From Tieghemiomyces parasiticus (lineage: Eukaryota; Kickxellomycota; Dimargaritomycetes; Dimargaritales; Dimargaritaceae), in NCBI GenBank assembly GCA_027575765.1, contig JANBPT010000204.1, positions 1 through 56,726 on the forward strand: a stretch of DNA of 56,726 nucleotides, written 5' to 3'. A program made the position numbers and the translations under genes. Position 1 is the stretch's first letter. Each line of letters begins with the position of its first letter. Below are positions 1 through 12,200 of this stretch, one piece after another. A model generated the notes under the pieces. It ran no database searches, was not told where the DNA came from, and worked only from the letters and a program-made list of their open reading frames with translations.

Positions 1-204
1 GCCTGGTTAACTAGGGTGGAGTGGGGGAGGGGGTTTGAAAAGTAGACATGATGGATGGTTAAAAAAGCAAGCTGTGATGTCAAAAATGGTTCAATCCTAG
101 AATGGTTTATACTAATCGACTCAGCATCATTGTCCCTCTTGGCTTTCATCTGAAACACTGCGATCTAAGACCTCCCACTTAAAATCCTCACGATATTTTG
201 TAGC

Positions 205-306
205 ACCTATACAATATCTGTCCGCCGGCCACCTCAATAAACAGCAGACTGCCATATAACCCTTTATTACTATATTGTATTCACCCCATGTTCCACAACA
301 CCACAA
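205..306 (+). repeat. Diverged dispersed repeat, copy 1
   Basis: Positions 216-282 align without a gap to 10873-10939. I count 54 identical of 67 positions, about 81%. The shared core includes CCTCAATAAAC and TATAACCCTTTA. Weaker similarity continues a little on both sides. Mismatches are scattered and copy 2 has stop codons in the frame that is open in copy 1, so this looks like an old non-coding or decayed mobile-element fragment, not a gene family. Confidence 0.65.
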
Positions 307-1543
307 TGCAAAAAAAATATGGATATGTGACTCTGTAGGGAGATGGTAGTTAGTCATGAAGGGTTCCTGGTATGTTTGCCCTGGCCAATCGTAGGCGTTG
401 AAATGTTGGTGCTTGTTCCTGTGTGGCGTTGCGGTGGCTTGCAGGGTTCTGCGGAACATTGGCTTTTGGATACCAACAATGTAAGCATTTTTACTATTTT
501 TATCTCTTACTCTTTTCTTCCAATCAACCAAGATCCCAGCAAAACCCGACCCTCTATACATTTCCCGGATATATAAGCCTACGGACCTAACTACTAATGT
601 CTTTATCTTAATTTTCTCTATTTTGCACGCATTGCAATAAACCACCCCTTGAGGGTCTTCCTTACCACATACATAATAATGGTATACTAAGATTTACCGT
701 TTGTACTATTAATAGGAGAATAACATCATAGTCAGAGCTCCAACCGTCCTTGCCTTATCTTTTAGCTCTCTTCCACCAATTGCAACAGAGCATCCTATAA
801 TGTCCCAACTGCCACAGTTTAACTAATGCATTATATTATTAATTCAACTATGGGTCGGCTAGCGTCTAAGAAGGGGGTTACAAGGGTAGGGGAGAAAGTT
901 AAGGGAAGGGTTGGCTACTGGTGCATCTGAGTGCTAGGAACTATCGAACAATACGAGGGGGGTATAGATGATAAAAGGGAGGAGGAATCTCAGGAAGGCT
1001 GGAGCTTCCGAAGCCATTGATGTTTTAGGTTTTTATGGATTTCGAGATGATAGCGAGGGGGGGGAAGGAAAAGGCAAGTGCAAGAAGGGAGGGATACTGG
1101 AAAGTGGAATATAATGAGTAAAGGGAAAAAAGGGGACGCAGGGACCCGATTGATTCGTGATTGAAGATTTCTTGATATAGACGTATCATTTGACCTGGAA
1201 TTCCAGGTCCCTCTATTCGTCGAGGCGCGCCCTCCGTCTGCCGTGTGTGTATCAAATTCAAGGTCGACGGTGGTGTAATTGTGAGCGCCTCAGTGAGCCA
1301 GGGTAGAGGGCGTGGATACATTGACAGCGCACATTGGCGGGACCGTCCAAGGTCCAACCAAGCCTCGCCTGACCACTTGTGTCACACTTTCACACTCCTT
1401 CATCCACATTTGAACACTTCCCCTCTCCCCAACGCGTCAATGTGAAGGTGAACTTTTGCCGCCGCCCCAACATAGACTGTACAGTGAGCCAAGGTATTAT
1501 TTTACTCATCCTAATTGTTATGGTCTATGGTGGTACGAGCAGG

Positions 1544-1551
1544 TTATATAA
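1544..1551 (+). promoter_or_regulatory. TATA box of the F-box/coiled-coil gene
   Basis: TATATAAG lies about 150 nt upstream of the ATG at 1702. A start of transcription about 30 nt downstream would leave a leader of roughly 125 nt. The match to the TATA consensus is good and the placement suits a strongly or conditionally expressed gene. Confidence 0.55.
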
Positions 1552-1701
1552 GGGACATGCAACCGCTCGCCAACAGTGCCTCGCCACCAACTCTCTTGCC
1601 TTCACTCTTCGTCACCTGCTCTCGTTGGCTTTACTTTTAGCTGTAATATCGCTCATACTTCTAGGCTCAACCTTGTCCTTCCTCGGCCTCCGACTTCCAC
1701 T

Positions 1702-3618
1702 ATGCGTATCTCTATCTACTCGGTACTTTCACTGTCGTTGATGGCCAAAGCCATGGGTCGTCCGGGTCTTAAGAGAAGTATCCCCACTTTCCGTTACAAT
1801 ACACAAGATGCTGTTGTACCCTTGGAGTCATTAGATAACGTCAATGCGTTTAATTTGAATGACGATGTTTTGTTTAATGTTGTTGACATGCTTCCTCCTG
1901 GCGATCGCAAGCAATTCGGTCTCGTTTCTCGCCAGTTCCATGGAGTTAGCCAGGAGCACAAACGTCATGACTTGCAAAAGGTAAGCTAATCAGGATAGCA
2001 GATCAAATTACCCCCAGCAGAGGGTGCCTTACAAGACGCTTTAACTTTCCAGGTCCTCAACCTTGCACCAGAACGATGGGAGGTAACCGTAGGCGTTCTT
2101 TTGATATCGCCATTCTGACCCCCTTTAATCAATAGGAACGAACCCCCTGTGAGGTCCTTCGGGTTTAGTTGGGCAATTACTAACCAGATATACCACTGTT
2201 TCCTCCTTTATTGCTATCCCGTGCGAAAGATCATCAGGTCTATTCGCGATGACCTAGATAAAGTTTCGTTTGTGAATGTTAAACATACCAGTTCCAAGCT
2301 AACGGTTGCGAAAAATAAGGTTCGGACTGCAGAGTCTGAGGTCGAGGAGGCTCAAAGAGCGGTTCAGCAGGCACCTGACGTCTTTGATGAGCTAAATAAC
2401 GAATATCATAAGGCCCTAGAGGACCTGATTGACGCCCAGAAAGCCATATCGACCAAGGATCGGGTAGCGTCGCAGAATAGTATCAATTCCGGACTGGCTA
2501 AGCTAAGCGAATTACGCCAGGATATGCGTAGTGCGAAAGAAGCTCTCGCTAACGCGGAGCGCCAATGCAGCGAGGCACAGAATAATCTTAAGCGGCAGAT
2601 CACTGAGCTCGAGAGGGCCAACGATGAGCATGCTAAATGTCTGGAAATATACAGACCACTCTTCGTGGCCTTCACCCGTCACACTTCGCAACTGGCAATA
2701 ATCTTCCGACCGTTTTCTCAAGCCTGGTTGCTCAACGAAGCCCGTCTTCTCAAAAGTCCATCAATTTTGGTCAAACTCGGCCTGGATGACGCAGACAGCC
2801 AGGAGTTAAAACAATACAACGGGGATACTTATAAGGATCGCCGCTATTATAACCTCGGGCACCTCCGCGGGGAAATCCAGAATTATCTCAAAGAATCCGG
2901 GCTAAGCATGACCACCGCCACGTTATCCTCGGCCGGGTCCTCCGTGGGAACCAGCACTGGTTTAGTGTCCCTCCTGTCAAGACAACATCCGACCCAGCGT
3001 GTCACGTTCGAGGACTTACTGAGATCATCCTATTCAGACATCTACGAGTCGATCACCCAGTTTGACGACGATCACCTCGGGCTGTTAATTCGCATGGTAT
3101 TGGAACGTCAAAGTGCACTGTATACGCTATCCAAGTATACAGATCAGAGAAATCCTTTACTGGGGGTAACTGATCATAGGTATTTCAGTGGGCCCAATGA
3201 TGACGACGGTAACAAATTATATTGGGCAGGGGATCTGACCGTGGCCCTCGTCACTTTACGCTTCCTTCATAGCCCTACTGCCATCGACCCAAAGTCAAAG
3301 CTTTTCGAAACTTTGAGTGACTATAAGCTGACCTTTCAGATTGTCCGGGCGCATATCTGGGCCATTGGGACGGAGTTGGATATTCCCGATGTCGATTTTC
3401 TGGTGACAGACGTGGGTAAAGCAGAGTACTCACGAATTAAGAGCTGCGCAAGCGATCTAGGCTGGAAAAAAGCCAAAAAAGTAGCTTACTCCCGCGCTTC
3501 ATCAGATTCTGAATCATGTTCTGGTCACTTCTACACCGCTTCGCCCATCCGTTTGGGCCCTAACCAGTCCCTCATTGTCCAGGTGGTCAGTATTGACAAG
3601 CAGAAGGCTAAGGTTTAG
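1702..3618 (+). CDS. Predicted secreted F-box protein with long coiled coil
   Basis: Proposed exons are 1702-1980, 2053-2082 and 2230-3618, giving 565 residues. Intron 1 (GTAAGC...TTCCAG) is clear. Intron 2 (GTAACC...GCGAAAG) is chosen because an ACTAAC branch site and a pyrimidine tract precede 2229 and the phase is kept; its acceptor is less certain. Residues 1-18 look like a signal peptide (hydrophobic core ISIYSVLSLSLM). Residues 49-90 are F-box-like: LNDDVLFNVVDMLPPGDRKQ, followed by LVSRQFHGV. About residues 110-220 form a heptad-rich coiled coil full of Glu, Ala and Gln. The C-terminal 300 residues are of no family I know. F-box proteins normally recruit targets to cytosolic or nuclear SCF ubiquitin ligases, so a secretion signal is odd. 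Codon use is AT-richer than in neighbouring genes. Confidence 0.7.
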
Positions 3619-4591
3619 GAAATAGCAAAGTAGCCCAGCATTCGGTTGTCCAGCTGGAACAAGAAAATTATACTTAAAATACCATTATTACAAAACATTC
3701 ATGTACGGTTGGAACGGGAGGTGCCCTTGTAACGGATGAGTAGGGGTGAACTATAGAGTAAATTGTTTATTTATTTCAAGCACGATCTTAACTCCTCGGG
3801 CTGAGGGTTGTTGGAGTTTAAGTACGTGTCGTTAGTCAACCACAGGACCGTTCATTGTCTGGGAGGGGAAGTAGGTCGTCCGCGGGTTGGATTCGAGTTT
3901 TAGGGATCGCTTATGTGTCTTCCTAATGCGCCGCCGCCTACATGATCAACATGGAAGGCGGTAGTCCTTTCCCGATGAGGCGGCCGCCACGTTCCAGTTG
4001 CACCCCGCCACTTCCTACCCCCTTTAGGTCGACGGACTGCAGAGTACCGCAGATGAGGAGGTATGTTATGCCCCTTCCGCATGAGTATAGTGGCAGCGCA
4101 CAGCTACGACAACCGTGTTCTCTCTTCATCTCATCCGGATAAGTCCCCAACACCTTTTAAAGACTGAGCAGCAGATCCTTTCATATTAGTATTCAAGCAC
4201 TTACTACCCTTCTTCCTTTATTATCGTTTTCACATTAACCATATTTATTATTCTGACGCATAAGCCTGAGTCTATAGAGGACACATACCGGTACCTGGAC
4301 AACGCTATTGCTGTCAGTATTACCCGGTACAGCCCCGTAAAGCGTGAGCCTTCTAACGCCCTCCCTTTGTAGCATGTGAACGTAGCGCAAGATGGGTGAC
4401 TGTGGCAGTCCCTTCATTTGACGCCGTCTTTCATAGCGGGAAGGCTGAAAAGCATACCATTGTTGCAGCCGTGCGTCGGGGTTACTAGTGGTCTGTTTAA
4501 TCGGGGGCCTACGTCCGATACCCCATAACAATGAGTGAGGAGTAAAAGGAAGGTTCGAGCGAGTTTGAAGGCTATATATATCATTTAAGAC
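3619..4591. other. Intergenic between convergent genes
   Basis: This stretch lies between the 3' ends of the F-box gene (plus) and the aminopeptidase (minus). Only short open frames occur, with no splice-supported extension and no recognisable domain. It contains moderately AT-rich 3' flanks and nothing else I can name. Confidence 0.5.
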
Positions 4592-6524
4592 CTATTTAGC
4601 CTGGGCCAGCTGCTGGACGTAGGCGATCAGGGCCCGGGTGGGACGACCTGGAAGACGGGAGATCAGGGAGAGTGCAAGTGGGGAGCGGACACAGTGTTAA
4701 TGTCAAGGATGGATGGGCAGCGGGAAATCAGAATACTGGTTCGCCTGTCTTGGATTATGAATTGGCGAACTTGCAGAAAAAAACGAAGCGACTTACCACT
4801 CATGCCATCGTGGTTGTACCCGTTACCGGCCTTGGAAGACATGACCCCGGCAATGTCCAGGTGAGCATAATGTACGGGCGCCCCCGAGGACTCAACACGC
4901 AGAGTACGGTCCTCGGCGGCGGCGTCATCCTCACCGTCCGAACGCACAGGCTCACCGACAAACTCGCGCAAGAACATGGCAGCGGTGCAGGACCCCGCGC
5001 CGCGGCTGGCCGAGAGGTTGGCCAGATCAGCTACGCGTGACTTGCGCATCACCTCGCGGTACTCAGGGTGCATCGGCATGCGCCAGAGCAGTTCGTGCTG
5101 AGCGTTTCCGGCGCGATTGAGGGCAGACCACAGAGTGTCCGAATTGGTGAACACGCCAGTGTACGTCGACCCGAGCGCAACCGCCATGGCGCCTGTGAGG
5201 GTGGCCACGTCAAGCAACACACTAGGGCGGTGCACGGTACTCACGTAGTAGAGGGCGTCGGCCAGGATGAGCCGACCCTCAGCGTCGGTGTTGAGTACCT
5301 CTACGGTCTGGCCGTTCATAGCCGTCAGCACGTCGCCAGGTTTGACGGCCCGGCCGCCAGGCATGTTCTCGCACAGCGGGATGGCGCACACGACGTTGAT
5401 GGGCATGCGCAGGCTGGCGATACCATACAGAGTGGCGGCCACGCAGGCCGCACCACCCATGTCGGCTTTCATGTCCTCCATGCCCTGCCAGGGCTTAATG
5501 TCGATACCACCCGTATCGAAAGTGACCCCTTTGCCCACTAGCCCGAGTGTGGGGGCCCCGGCACCGGCGCCGCGGTAGTGGATCTCCAGGAAGCGCGCAG
5601 GCTCGGCCGAACCCTGGGCGACCCCCAGGAAGAGGCCCATCTTCTGGGCGACGGCCCAGTCCGTATCGTGGGCTGTGACAGTGACGTTGGCCAGCGGGCC
5701 TAGGTGAGTCTCCACCTCGGCGGCGAAGGCACTCGGGGTCATGAGGTTGGCTGGGGTATCCATCCAGCGACGGGCGAGGTTCTGGGCCTCCCCGTACACC
5801 CAGCCGCGTTCCCAGGCCTCAGTGGCGGCCTCTTCCGACAGCTGGCGACCGGCAAGCGTGACCGGAAACACAGCAGGAGCCGCACTCGGTTTCGCCACGG
5901 TCTTGGCGTAGGTTGGATCAAACAGGGCCAGGGACGCGGCGGCTGCGGCGGCGGCGATGTGCGCCTCAGGGACGGCCACGCCGATCCGCTTGGATCCCTG
6001 GCTGCGCAGGGACTTGACGGCGGAGGCGACCTGGCGGGTATTTACAAACCGGCACCCAATGCAGAAGGAAAGGGGCGGTGTGTTAGCGCGTGCAGCGAAT
6101 GCTACGAAGGGAGGGAAGGGTGACGGTCGCTTCTCGCATTGGGAATAGCTGGGGTGATTATAAAGTGGCGCACACTTACCGAGACGCGAGTCTTTTCATC
6201 AAGTTCGGCCGGAGTCTGTTCGCGGGCCTCGGGCGCCTGACCAGTTCCGACCAGCGCCACCCGGCGCAGGTCGGCGAGGGCCGGGACATCTGGGTACAGT
6301 ATATGGCACTCGTTCAGTTTACCTTTGCTGCCGGCGGCGGCAGCCTGGGTGCCCAGCTGCTGACCCAGCGGGTCTGGGAGCAGGGTGGTCAGGCGCTCCC
6401 GCAGATCGGTTCCCTGGTGAACGGGGATCACCAGGCTGTCAAACGACGGCCGGGGCGACAGGCGACCGGTCGCTGATGAGAGGTGGCGAGCCGGAGGGGT
6501 CAGAGAGCGTACAAGATTCTGCAT
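4592..6524 (-). CDS. M17 leucyl aminopeptidase (cytosol aminopeptidase family)
   Basis: Exons on the minus strand are 6524-6180, 6030-4797 and 4647-4592, giving 544 residues; both introns are 149 nt with GTAAGT donors. M17 enzymes remove N-terminal leucine and similar residues from peptides using two metal ions and act as hexamers. The metal and catalytic residues are all present: Lys282 and Asp287 in GKGVTFDTGG, Asp305 in MKADMGG, and Asp364, Glu366 and Arg368 in NTDAEGR. The last exon supplies PTRALIAYVQQLAQAK after the conserved NHDGMSG. The N-terminus (MQNLVRSLTPPARHLSSATG) is basic and Ser/Arg-rich, which could be a mitochondrial presequence. The protein should therefore be active. Confidence 0.93.
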
Positions 6525-7137
6525 CGGTGCAAATCGTCGCTATGTATGGCGAAAGGATTGCCAGGAAGGGATGGAAGCTGAGAGGTGATCAGTCGAAATG
6601 GCAGGAGACGATATGCGTATAGAGTGCGCAAGTGAACCGGGACTGAAGAAAAGTCACGGGGTGTAAAGGGCATAATTGACCACGCAAAGGGCGACAGGGG
6701 CCATCAGGGAGAGTATGAAGGGGGACGAAGGGGGGGGGCGATAGGCCACAGTACCGCCAAGGGAACGCAAAGGCTATGAGGTCGACCGCAGTCCCAATGT
6801 AGTCAATCATCGAATCCTGGGTATATTGGCTGCCTACATCAGCGGATGTTAGAGTGGGATCAGTGGGGGGGAGGGGCGGGCGACCAGCTTTAGTCGTTCC
6901 ATACCCTCCTTACCAGCCGCCTGCGGCCTTCATATTTACGAGATACCTTCCAAGCTATCAAATAGGGCATCCTAGGGCTATTTGCTTGATACTTTATTGC
7001 AAAATGCAAACTCCAAAGCGTCGGAGGTAGAACGGGGGGTTGGGTAGTTCAGTAGAGAAACCCCGCAAGGACGGATAATAGGCTAAGAGATAGGGTAGAA
7101 CGACCCCTACTTTCACCTAAACACCTCCCCACTACCA
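6525..7137. other. Aminopeptidase upstream region
   Basis: About 0.6 kb between the aminopeptidase start and the STT3 stop. It must hold the aminopeptidase promoter and the STT3 3' end. G-rich runs occur near 6720-6740 and 6866-6880. I see no gene and no clear TATA box. Confidence 0.45.
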
Positions 7138-9279
7138 CTACTTTTGCTTGCGATCGAACCCGGCCGCCTTGTGCAAGCTGCGCCCCAGGTTATCCGGTCG
7201 CTTGACCTGATAAATGCGCACGATCCAGTGGCTAGAGGTCATGGCCTCGTCCAACGTATCAAGCTGGATAGGTTTCGAAGGGGCCCGAGAATTGCGGACG
7301 CGATCGGTGGCCTGGCCCTGGAGGGCCTCGTTGAAGCGGTAGTAGGACAGCTTGTACATGAGGCTGTCGCGCATGGCCGGCGAGGCGTTGTCGTCAGTGC
7401 GGTATTCGCCGTTCGACGTGAAGAAGGAGCTCTCCTGGACCTCCTGGGGGTACACGCCCTGCGCGATCCGGATCATCCACAAAAACTTGTTGAGGTCGTC
7501 GCCGGAGTAGCCGACCAGGCCGCCAAACACGACCAGCACGTAATCCACGTCGAGCTGGCGTAGCACCCCGTAGGCCGTATCCTCATTGGAGGCCAGCACT
7601 TTACCCACGGTGGCGATGTGGGTGTTGTTCCAGGTATTATTGTCGACCAGTACGGTGCGGTTGGAGAAGCCCGTGATCTGGTAGCCGTAGTCCCACCAGG
7701 ACAGGATCTTGGCATCAGGTGCCGTGTTCTTGCGCAGCCAGTAGTAGGCGTCGCGGAAGTCGTCAATGATCAGGTTGCTCCCGTCGGGGCGGCGTGAGGC
7801 CAACACCACGGACGGTGACGAGTAGGCCTCGGAAGTTACCCAGGTGGAGTGGAACATAAACACTACGATCACGCCAAACAGGGAGCCCAGGACCGCCAGC
7901 TGGGCCAGACCGCCACGGCGGCTGGGGGCGGGGGTCGCGGGGGCGGGATCCAGGGAGGGGCGTACCCGGGCCGCTCCGTAGGCCCGCAGGAGGTGGGCCA
8001 TGGCGATACCACCGGACACGCACACCACGGGGGTCAGGGTCAAGACGAGCCGCACCATGACGCCGGCGAAATAGGAAGCGAAGAGGGCGTAGATGACCAC
8101 GAAGAGCTCCGAGTCGCGGAGGCGGGAGAAGCAAAAGTAGATCCCAGCCGGAAACAGCACCATCAGCAACTGCAGGTCGAAGAAAAGGGAGGACCAAGCG
8201 GTAGGCTGGTGCTCCGACACGGAGGCGATGATCGGGATGTGCTTCTTGGCGTAGCCCGTGTCCCAGAGCGAGTAAAAGCGGCCGTTCCAGGGCGAGATAA
8301 GGCCCACGGTGGTGAGACCTACAAACACAGTTACCAGGACGGCGACGCCACCAACCACCAGCAGACGGAGCAGGGCACGGAACTGGTCGGCAGGCAGGTA
8401 CCCACGCACGAGCTGGGCGAAGGCCATGACCTGCATCAAGCCGAAGGTGCCCAGGGAGGCCATGTGCTCGCTGGTGCTGGTGGGCTGGAACCCTACGAAA
8501 GGGATCTGCATGGCGGCCAAAGTGCCCACCGCGTAGAAGGTACAGTAGGCCACGTAGAGGCGGTTGGTGAAGCGACCCATCAGGGTAAGCACGCAAGCGT
8601 GTAGCGGCACCATGTTGATGATGAAAACGTAGCCGCCCCAGGTGGCCACCATGTAAAAGTAGACCAAGGCAGCGGAGACGGCGTAGAGGGCAGAGCCTGT
8701 GCGCACGGCACGTAGCCACAGATAGAAGCAGAGCATGAGAATGAAGATGGCGATACCTTCGTAGTCGTATGCGCCGGCCACGGAGCGCGAAATGTAGCCC
8801 GGGGCGACGGCGATGAAGAGGGCGGCGAACAGGCCGGCGGTGGCGTTGCACACCTCGCGGGTGAAGAGGTAGGTGGCCAGGGCGGTGAGGCCCGAGAACA
8901 TGGGGGCTATCATGACGCAGATGTCACGGATGCTGACCGGGTAGTTGAGGGCGTGGAGTACACGATGCATGGCGGTAGCGGTGACCATCAGGCCTGGGTA
9001 GACGGTGCCGCCCACCACGCGACCCAACGGGTACCACGAACGCTCGTCGAACCAGTTCCAGAAGGCATACAGGCCGTGCTTTGCCATGTACTGGGTGGAG
9101 CGGTAGTTAAACCATGGGTCAAACTCATGGATGATGGACTCGAAGCGGATGACGGAGAAGAGGCGCGACGAGAAGCCGATGGCGGCGATCAGCAGCAGGA
9201 TGCTGACGCGGAGCAGCGGCAGCGTCTTGGTCAGGGTCGACACGCCACCGGCCGATGCAGCGGGGGGCGAGGCAGACAT
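7138..9279 (-). CDS. STT3: Oligosaccharyltransferase catalytic subunit STT3
   Basis: A single exon encodes 713 residues, close to yeast Stt3 (718). STT3 transfers the lipid-linked glycan to Asn in N-X-S/T sequons in the ER membrane. Visible signatures are HEFDPWFNYR (first acidic motif in the first lumenal loop), the acidic pair in GAYDYEGIAIF, SVSEHQP in the external loop, WWDYGYQ, and DNNTWNNTHIA of the lumenal domain. About a dozen hydrophobic helices precede the WWDYG domain. The Met at 9279 is chosen because upstream codons lack family similarity and it is followed by a short cytosolic leader before TM1. The middle motif reads YDYEG where most homologues have YDNEG, but the acidic residues are kept. 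The N-glycosylation sequons near the WNNTHIA motif are typical of the family. Confidence 0.96.
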   Translation of the reverse strand: MSASPPAASAGGVSTLTKTLPLLRVSILLLIAAIGFSSRLFSVIRFESIIHEFDPWFNYRSTQYMAKHGLYAFWNWFDERSWYPLGRVVGGTVYPGLMVTATAMHRVLHALNYPVSIRDICVMIAPMFSGLTALATYLFTREVCNATAGLFAALFIAVAPGYISRSVAGAYDYEGIAIFILMLCFYLWLRAVRTGSALYAVSAALVYFYMVATWGGYVFIINMVPLHACVLTLMGRFTNRLYVAYCTFYAVGTLAAMQIPFVGFQPTSTSEHMASLGTFGLMQVMAFAQLVRGYLPADQFRALLRLLVVGGVAVLVTVFVGLTTVGLISPWNGRFYSLWDTGYAKKHIPIIASVSEHQPTAWSSLFFDLQLLMVLFPAGIYFCFSRLRDSELFVVIYALFASYFAGVMVRLVLTLTPVVCVSGGIAMAHLLRAYGAARVRPSLDPAPATPAPSRRGGLAQLAVLGSLFGVIVVFMFHSTWVTSEAYSSPSVVLASRRPDGSNLIIDDFRDAYYWLRKNTAPDAKILSWWDYGYQITGFSNRTVLVDNNTWNNTHIATVGKVLASNEDTAYGVLRQLDVDYVLVVFGGLVGYSGDDLNKFLWMIRIAQGVYPQEVQESSFFTSNGEYRTDDNASPAMRDSLMYKLSYYRFNEALQGQATDRVRNSRAPSKPIQLDTLDEAMTSSHWIVRIYQVKRPDNLGRSLHKAAGFDRKQK

Positions 9280-12200
9280 GGCGGCTGAGGATGGGCAGGT
9301 AACGAAACGGGAGGAAGGGGAGCCGGACCAAAAATACTGACGGTGGCAGAGAAGACGACTCACCTGATGAAGGACCAACGGGTAAGCGACGGGCAAGCCT
9401 GGAGGGTTTATCTGGCGGCCGTGCGGGGGAGAGGCTGGGTTAGATCGAGGAACGCTGGCTAACGACCAGGCACCACAGGCCCCTCACCCCAAGCCATGGC
9501 CAGAGCAGAGGGTGAAGCGGAAGAGTGAATAGTAGGGGCCCGTTGAGTGGATCCCTGGACAAGGGAATGGGTCACAACCGACAGTAAGGTGTTTGGTCGT
9601 CACCACCACCGCCACTGCGTTTGTCGTATGCCGCGTGGTCGGGTGGTTGATAGGGAGGACACCGATGATAGTAGGCTGCGAGTCCGAGAGGCCGACCAAG
9701 GTTAGCTTGGACTTGGTTGCCCAGCATTGAACTTGGCGCGGACCTTCACCGGTTGCCAATAGGTACCGAACTGCTGACCTTAAGGGACAAGTCACCTACT
9801 ACTCGCCCCGTCACTCAACCTGGTAGATCGACCGTTTGGAGTGCTAATAGCCTCGGGCGATGCAACTGTAGCTTGAGGTTGTTGTTTTTTAGCCGCCACT
9901 ATGGCCTTAATGTATTGTACACGGTGTCGGACGACTACTGTATTGTGCAGAGGTGGTCGCATAGCGGCAGAGTTGGTTTTACGCCTGCTGAGATTGAGAA
10001 TTGTGCGCTACCCACTTGCCAACTGCGCGTCTTGGTGACATCAACAGCAACAGGCGTAACGCAGGATCCACCAGTTCTGGCGCAAAATGCGACGACGCAT
10101 ACCGGCTGGCCACAGTCGGTGCAAACAACGCGTCACCCAAGTCCTCGAGCTGCACCGACAGTGCCAGGTAAACGCTACTTGCCATACCAGCCTAGGCCAA
10201 TGCCATTGATGACTGGGCTGATAACTGATGGGGGATAATATTCACCACCATTGATGATGATTGTGGTCGGAATAATCGCCGACTTATGGTCACAGCCTCA
10301 ACAGTGACCTCTCACCTGGACTCGGAATGATCACGCTAAGCTAAGTCCATCGAAGTCGCCTGCACCGTTTGAGGCATTATCCTACGATGAGTCTTCCTTA
10401 GGATAGCATGCTTCATTGTCCTCTGGTCTCCTTCCTGCTGCGATGTTTCCCTACTGATTTTTCTACGATATATTCATCACTGCTACCACTTTACGTCAAC
10501 CGTTGGAAGTCAAGGCCAGAATGGATATATTGGGTTAGGTAGAGCTTTAATGAAGACGAGCTCCCCTATGGGGGGCCAACAAGGCCAAACGTTTGCCAGG
10601 TGTAGAATACTAGAAGACGTGTGGTAGAGGAGGGCATGGGACACCGTGAAGACAAGTGAAATAGAAATGATGAAAACAAATGGATACTGACGAGAAAGAG
10701 TGAGGTTGAGGTCTTCCCCGGCCCCTTTTTTAGGTCCTCTGGGGAACGTTGTAGTCTATCCTGACCGGGTGGGCCTGGATACCGGTGAGTCACAATAGTT
10801 GGGGACAGGGGGTGACCTTCAGGAGGTCGGATCCTTGAGACCACCTCCTGAGTCCCGCTGCCACAGTATAGTATCTGTCCACCGATCGCCTCAATAAACG
10901 AGAGACTTCCCTATAACCCTTTACTTTTATATCGTATTCTCAACCCCCGTGTATTACTACACCACCATCCTCTTGAGCCTCCGGGCCAATGGCGAGACTC
11001 CGAAGTGATTCCAGGGTGCAATGTCCCAGGATGATGGTGTTGGTGATCTGGCGCCTACCAAGGCTGCAAAGCGCAAGACCACTACTACTACTGACCAGAA
11101 TCCACGGGTGAAATGCCAGAACAAAGGCTGTTCCCCACCAGATCCATAAAGCACTTTCTGGCCCTGTTATCGCAGGGCTAAGCTATGACAAAAGCAAGGT
11201 ACTCGGGCCACTCTCTATTCAGTGTAATGGAGGGGAGGCACCTTAAAGGTGAGTCGGCTGGACAGAGAAGCCTCATATAAGAAATGGATGGAATAACTGC
11301 AGCCTGCTGTGGGACAGCGTACCAATAGGCTCGACCTTTGGCCATTCTGTTAAAATTTTTCACTGTGCCGTATGTTTATTAATGTAAACGCACTTGCAAA
11401 CGGCTCGGCTCGTTAAACGCAAAATTTGCCTCCATCAAAAGCCAAATTCACGGGACTCGTGCCAGAAATACTACACACTGGTGGCGTGCTATCCATCGCA
11501 TGGTGCAAACTCGTTTGCAAATAATAGTATATGACTACAGGGCCGCCTGCCAAATTGTAATCTGAATTGAAATAAACGATACTTCTCCTGAGGCAATGCA
11601 GCGACCTTTCCTACCCCTGTCTCCTAATTGGTGGCGAGGACGTGGTTTTTACTTGAATGGCGTAGGACCCCGGGACGTGGGGATCGTAATGAGCACGAAA
11701 TAACAGAGAGCATGATTTTAATAATGAAGAAATGGCCTTGCATGGCCGGGGTAGGCCTCTATATAGGGCCTGCCGACACCGTAAGGTACTTTGTGGTATT
11801 GGTTTACCGGACGAGGTCATGCCTCGCAACTACAGTTTGACTCAGGATGTGACCAACTGTATTGGGCTCATACGGCAAAAATGAAACGCCGCTGGGGGCT
11901 TGAATTACTGTCAACGGAGAGCGGTTGATGAATAGATTCGGATAGGCCGCATAGCAATGCTAGACCCATTAGTATAAAATAGGCGACTGCTCCATATCGC
12001 AGACAAAGGCATCGAGGTTGATGTTGAGACTAGGCCACTATAGTCTACCAAAGCCATAAGAGGAAACTCCACCGATGATATGGTAACTCCAAGGACGGGG
12101 GGGAGAAAACTGTCCGGGATCCAGGTGCCTGTTGGTCTACAACAATATACTAATTTTGGCACGTGCAGCCAGTTAAGAAGTTGCCGATCCTGGTGCTAAA

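Larger units (their letters stand above)
1..1701. other. Gene-poor AT-rich left end
   Basis: I see no convincing gene here. The longest open frame (127-645, minus, 172 codons) resembles no family I know and overlaps a dispersed repeat (216-282), so I do not call it. The stretch is visibly richer in A/T than the housekeeping part of the window. Its last part (1544-1701) is the promoter and 5' leader of the F-box gene that follows. Confidence 0.5.

Noticed and set aside
127..645. 172-codon open frame on the minus strand
   Set aside because: No family resemblance; it runs through a dispersed repeat whose second copy has stop codons in the same frame. Probably chance or relic.
7763..8851. 362-codon frame inside STT3
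   Set aside because: Arg/His/Pro-rich shadow frame on the same strand as STT3, caused by GC-rich codons.
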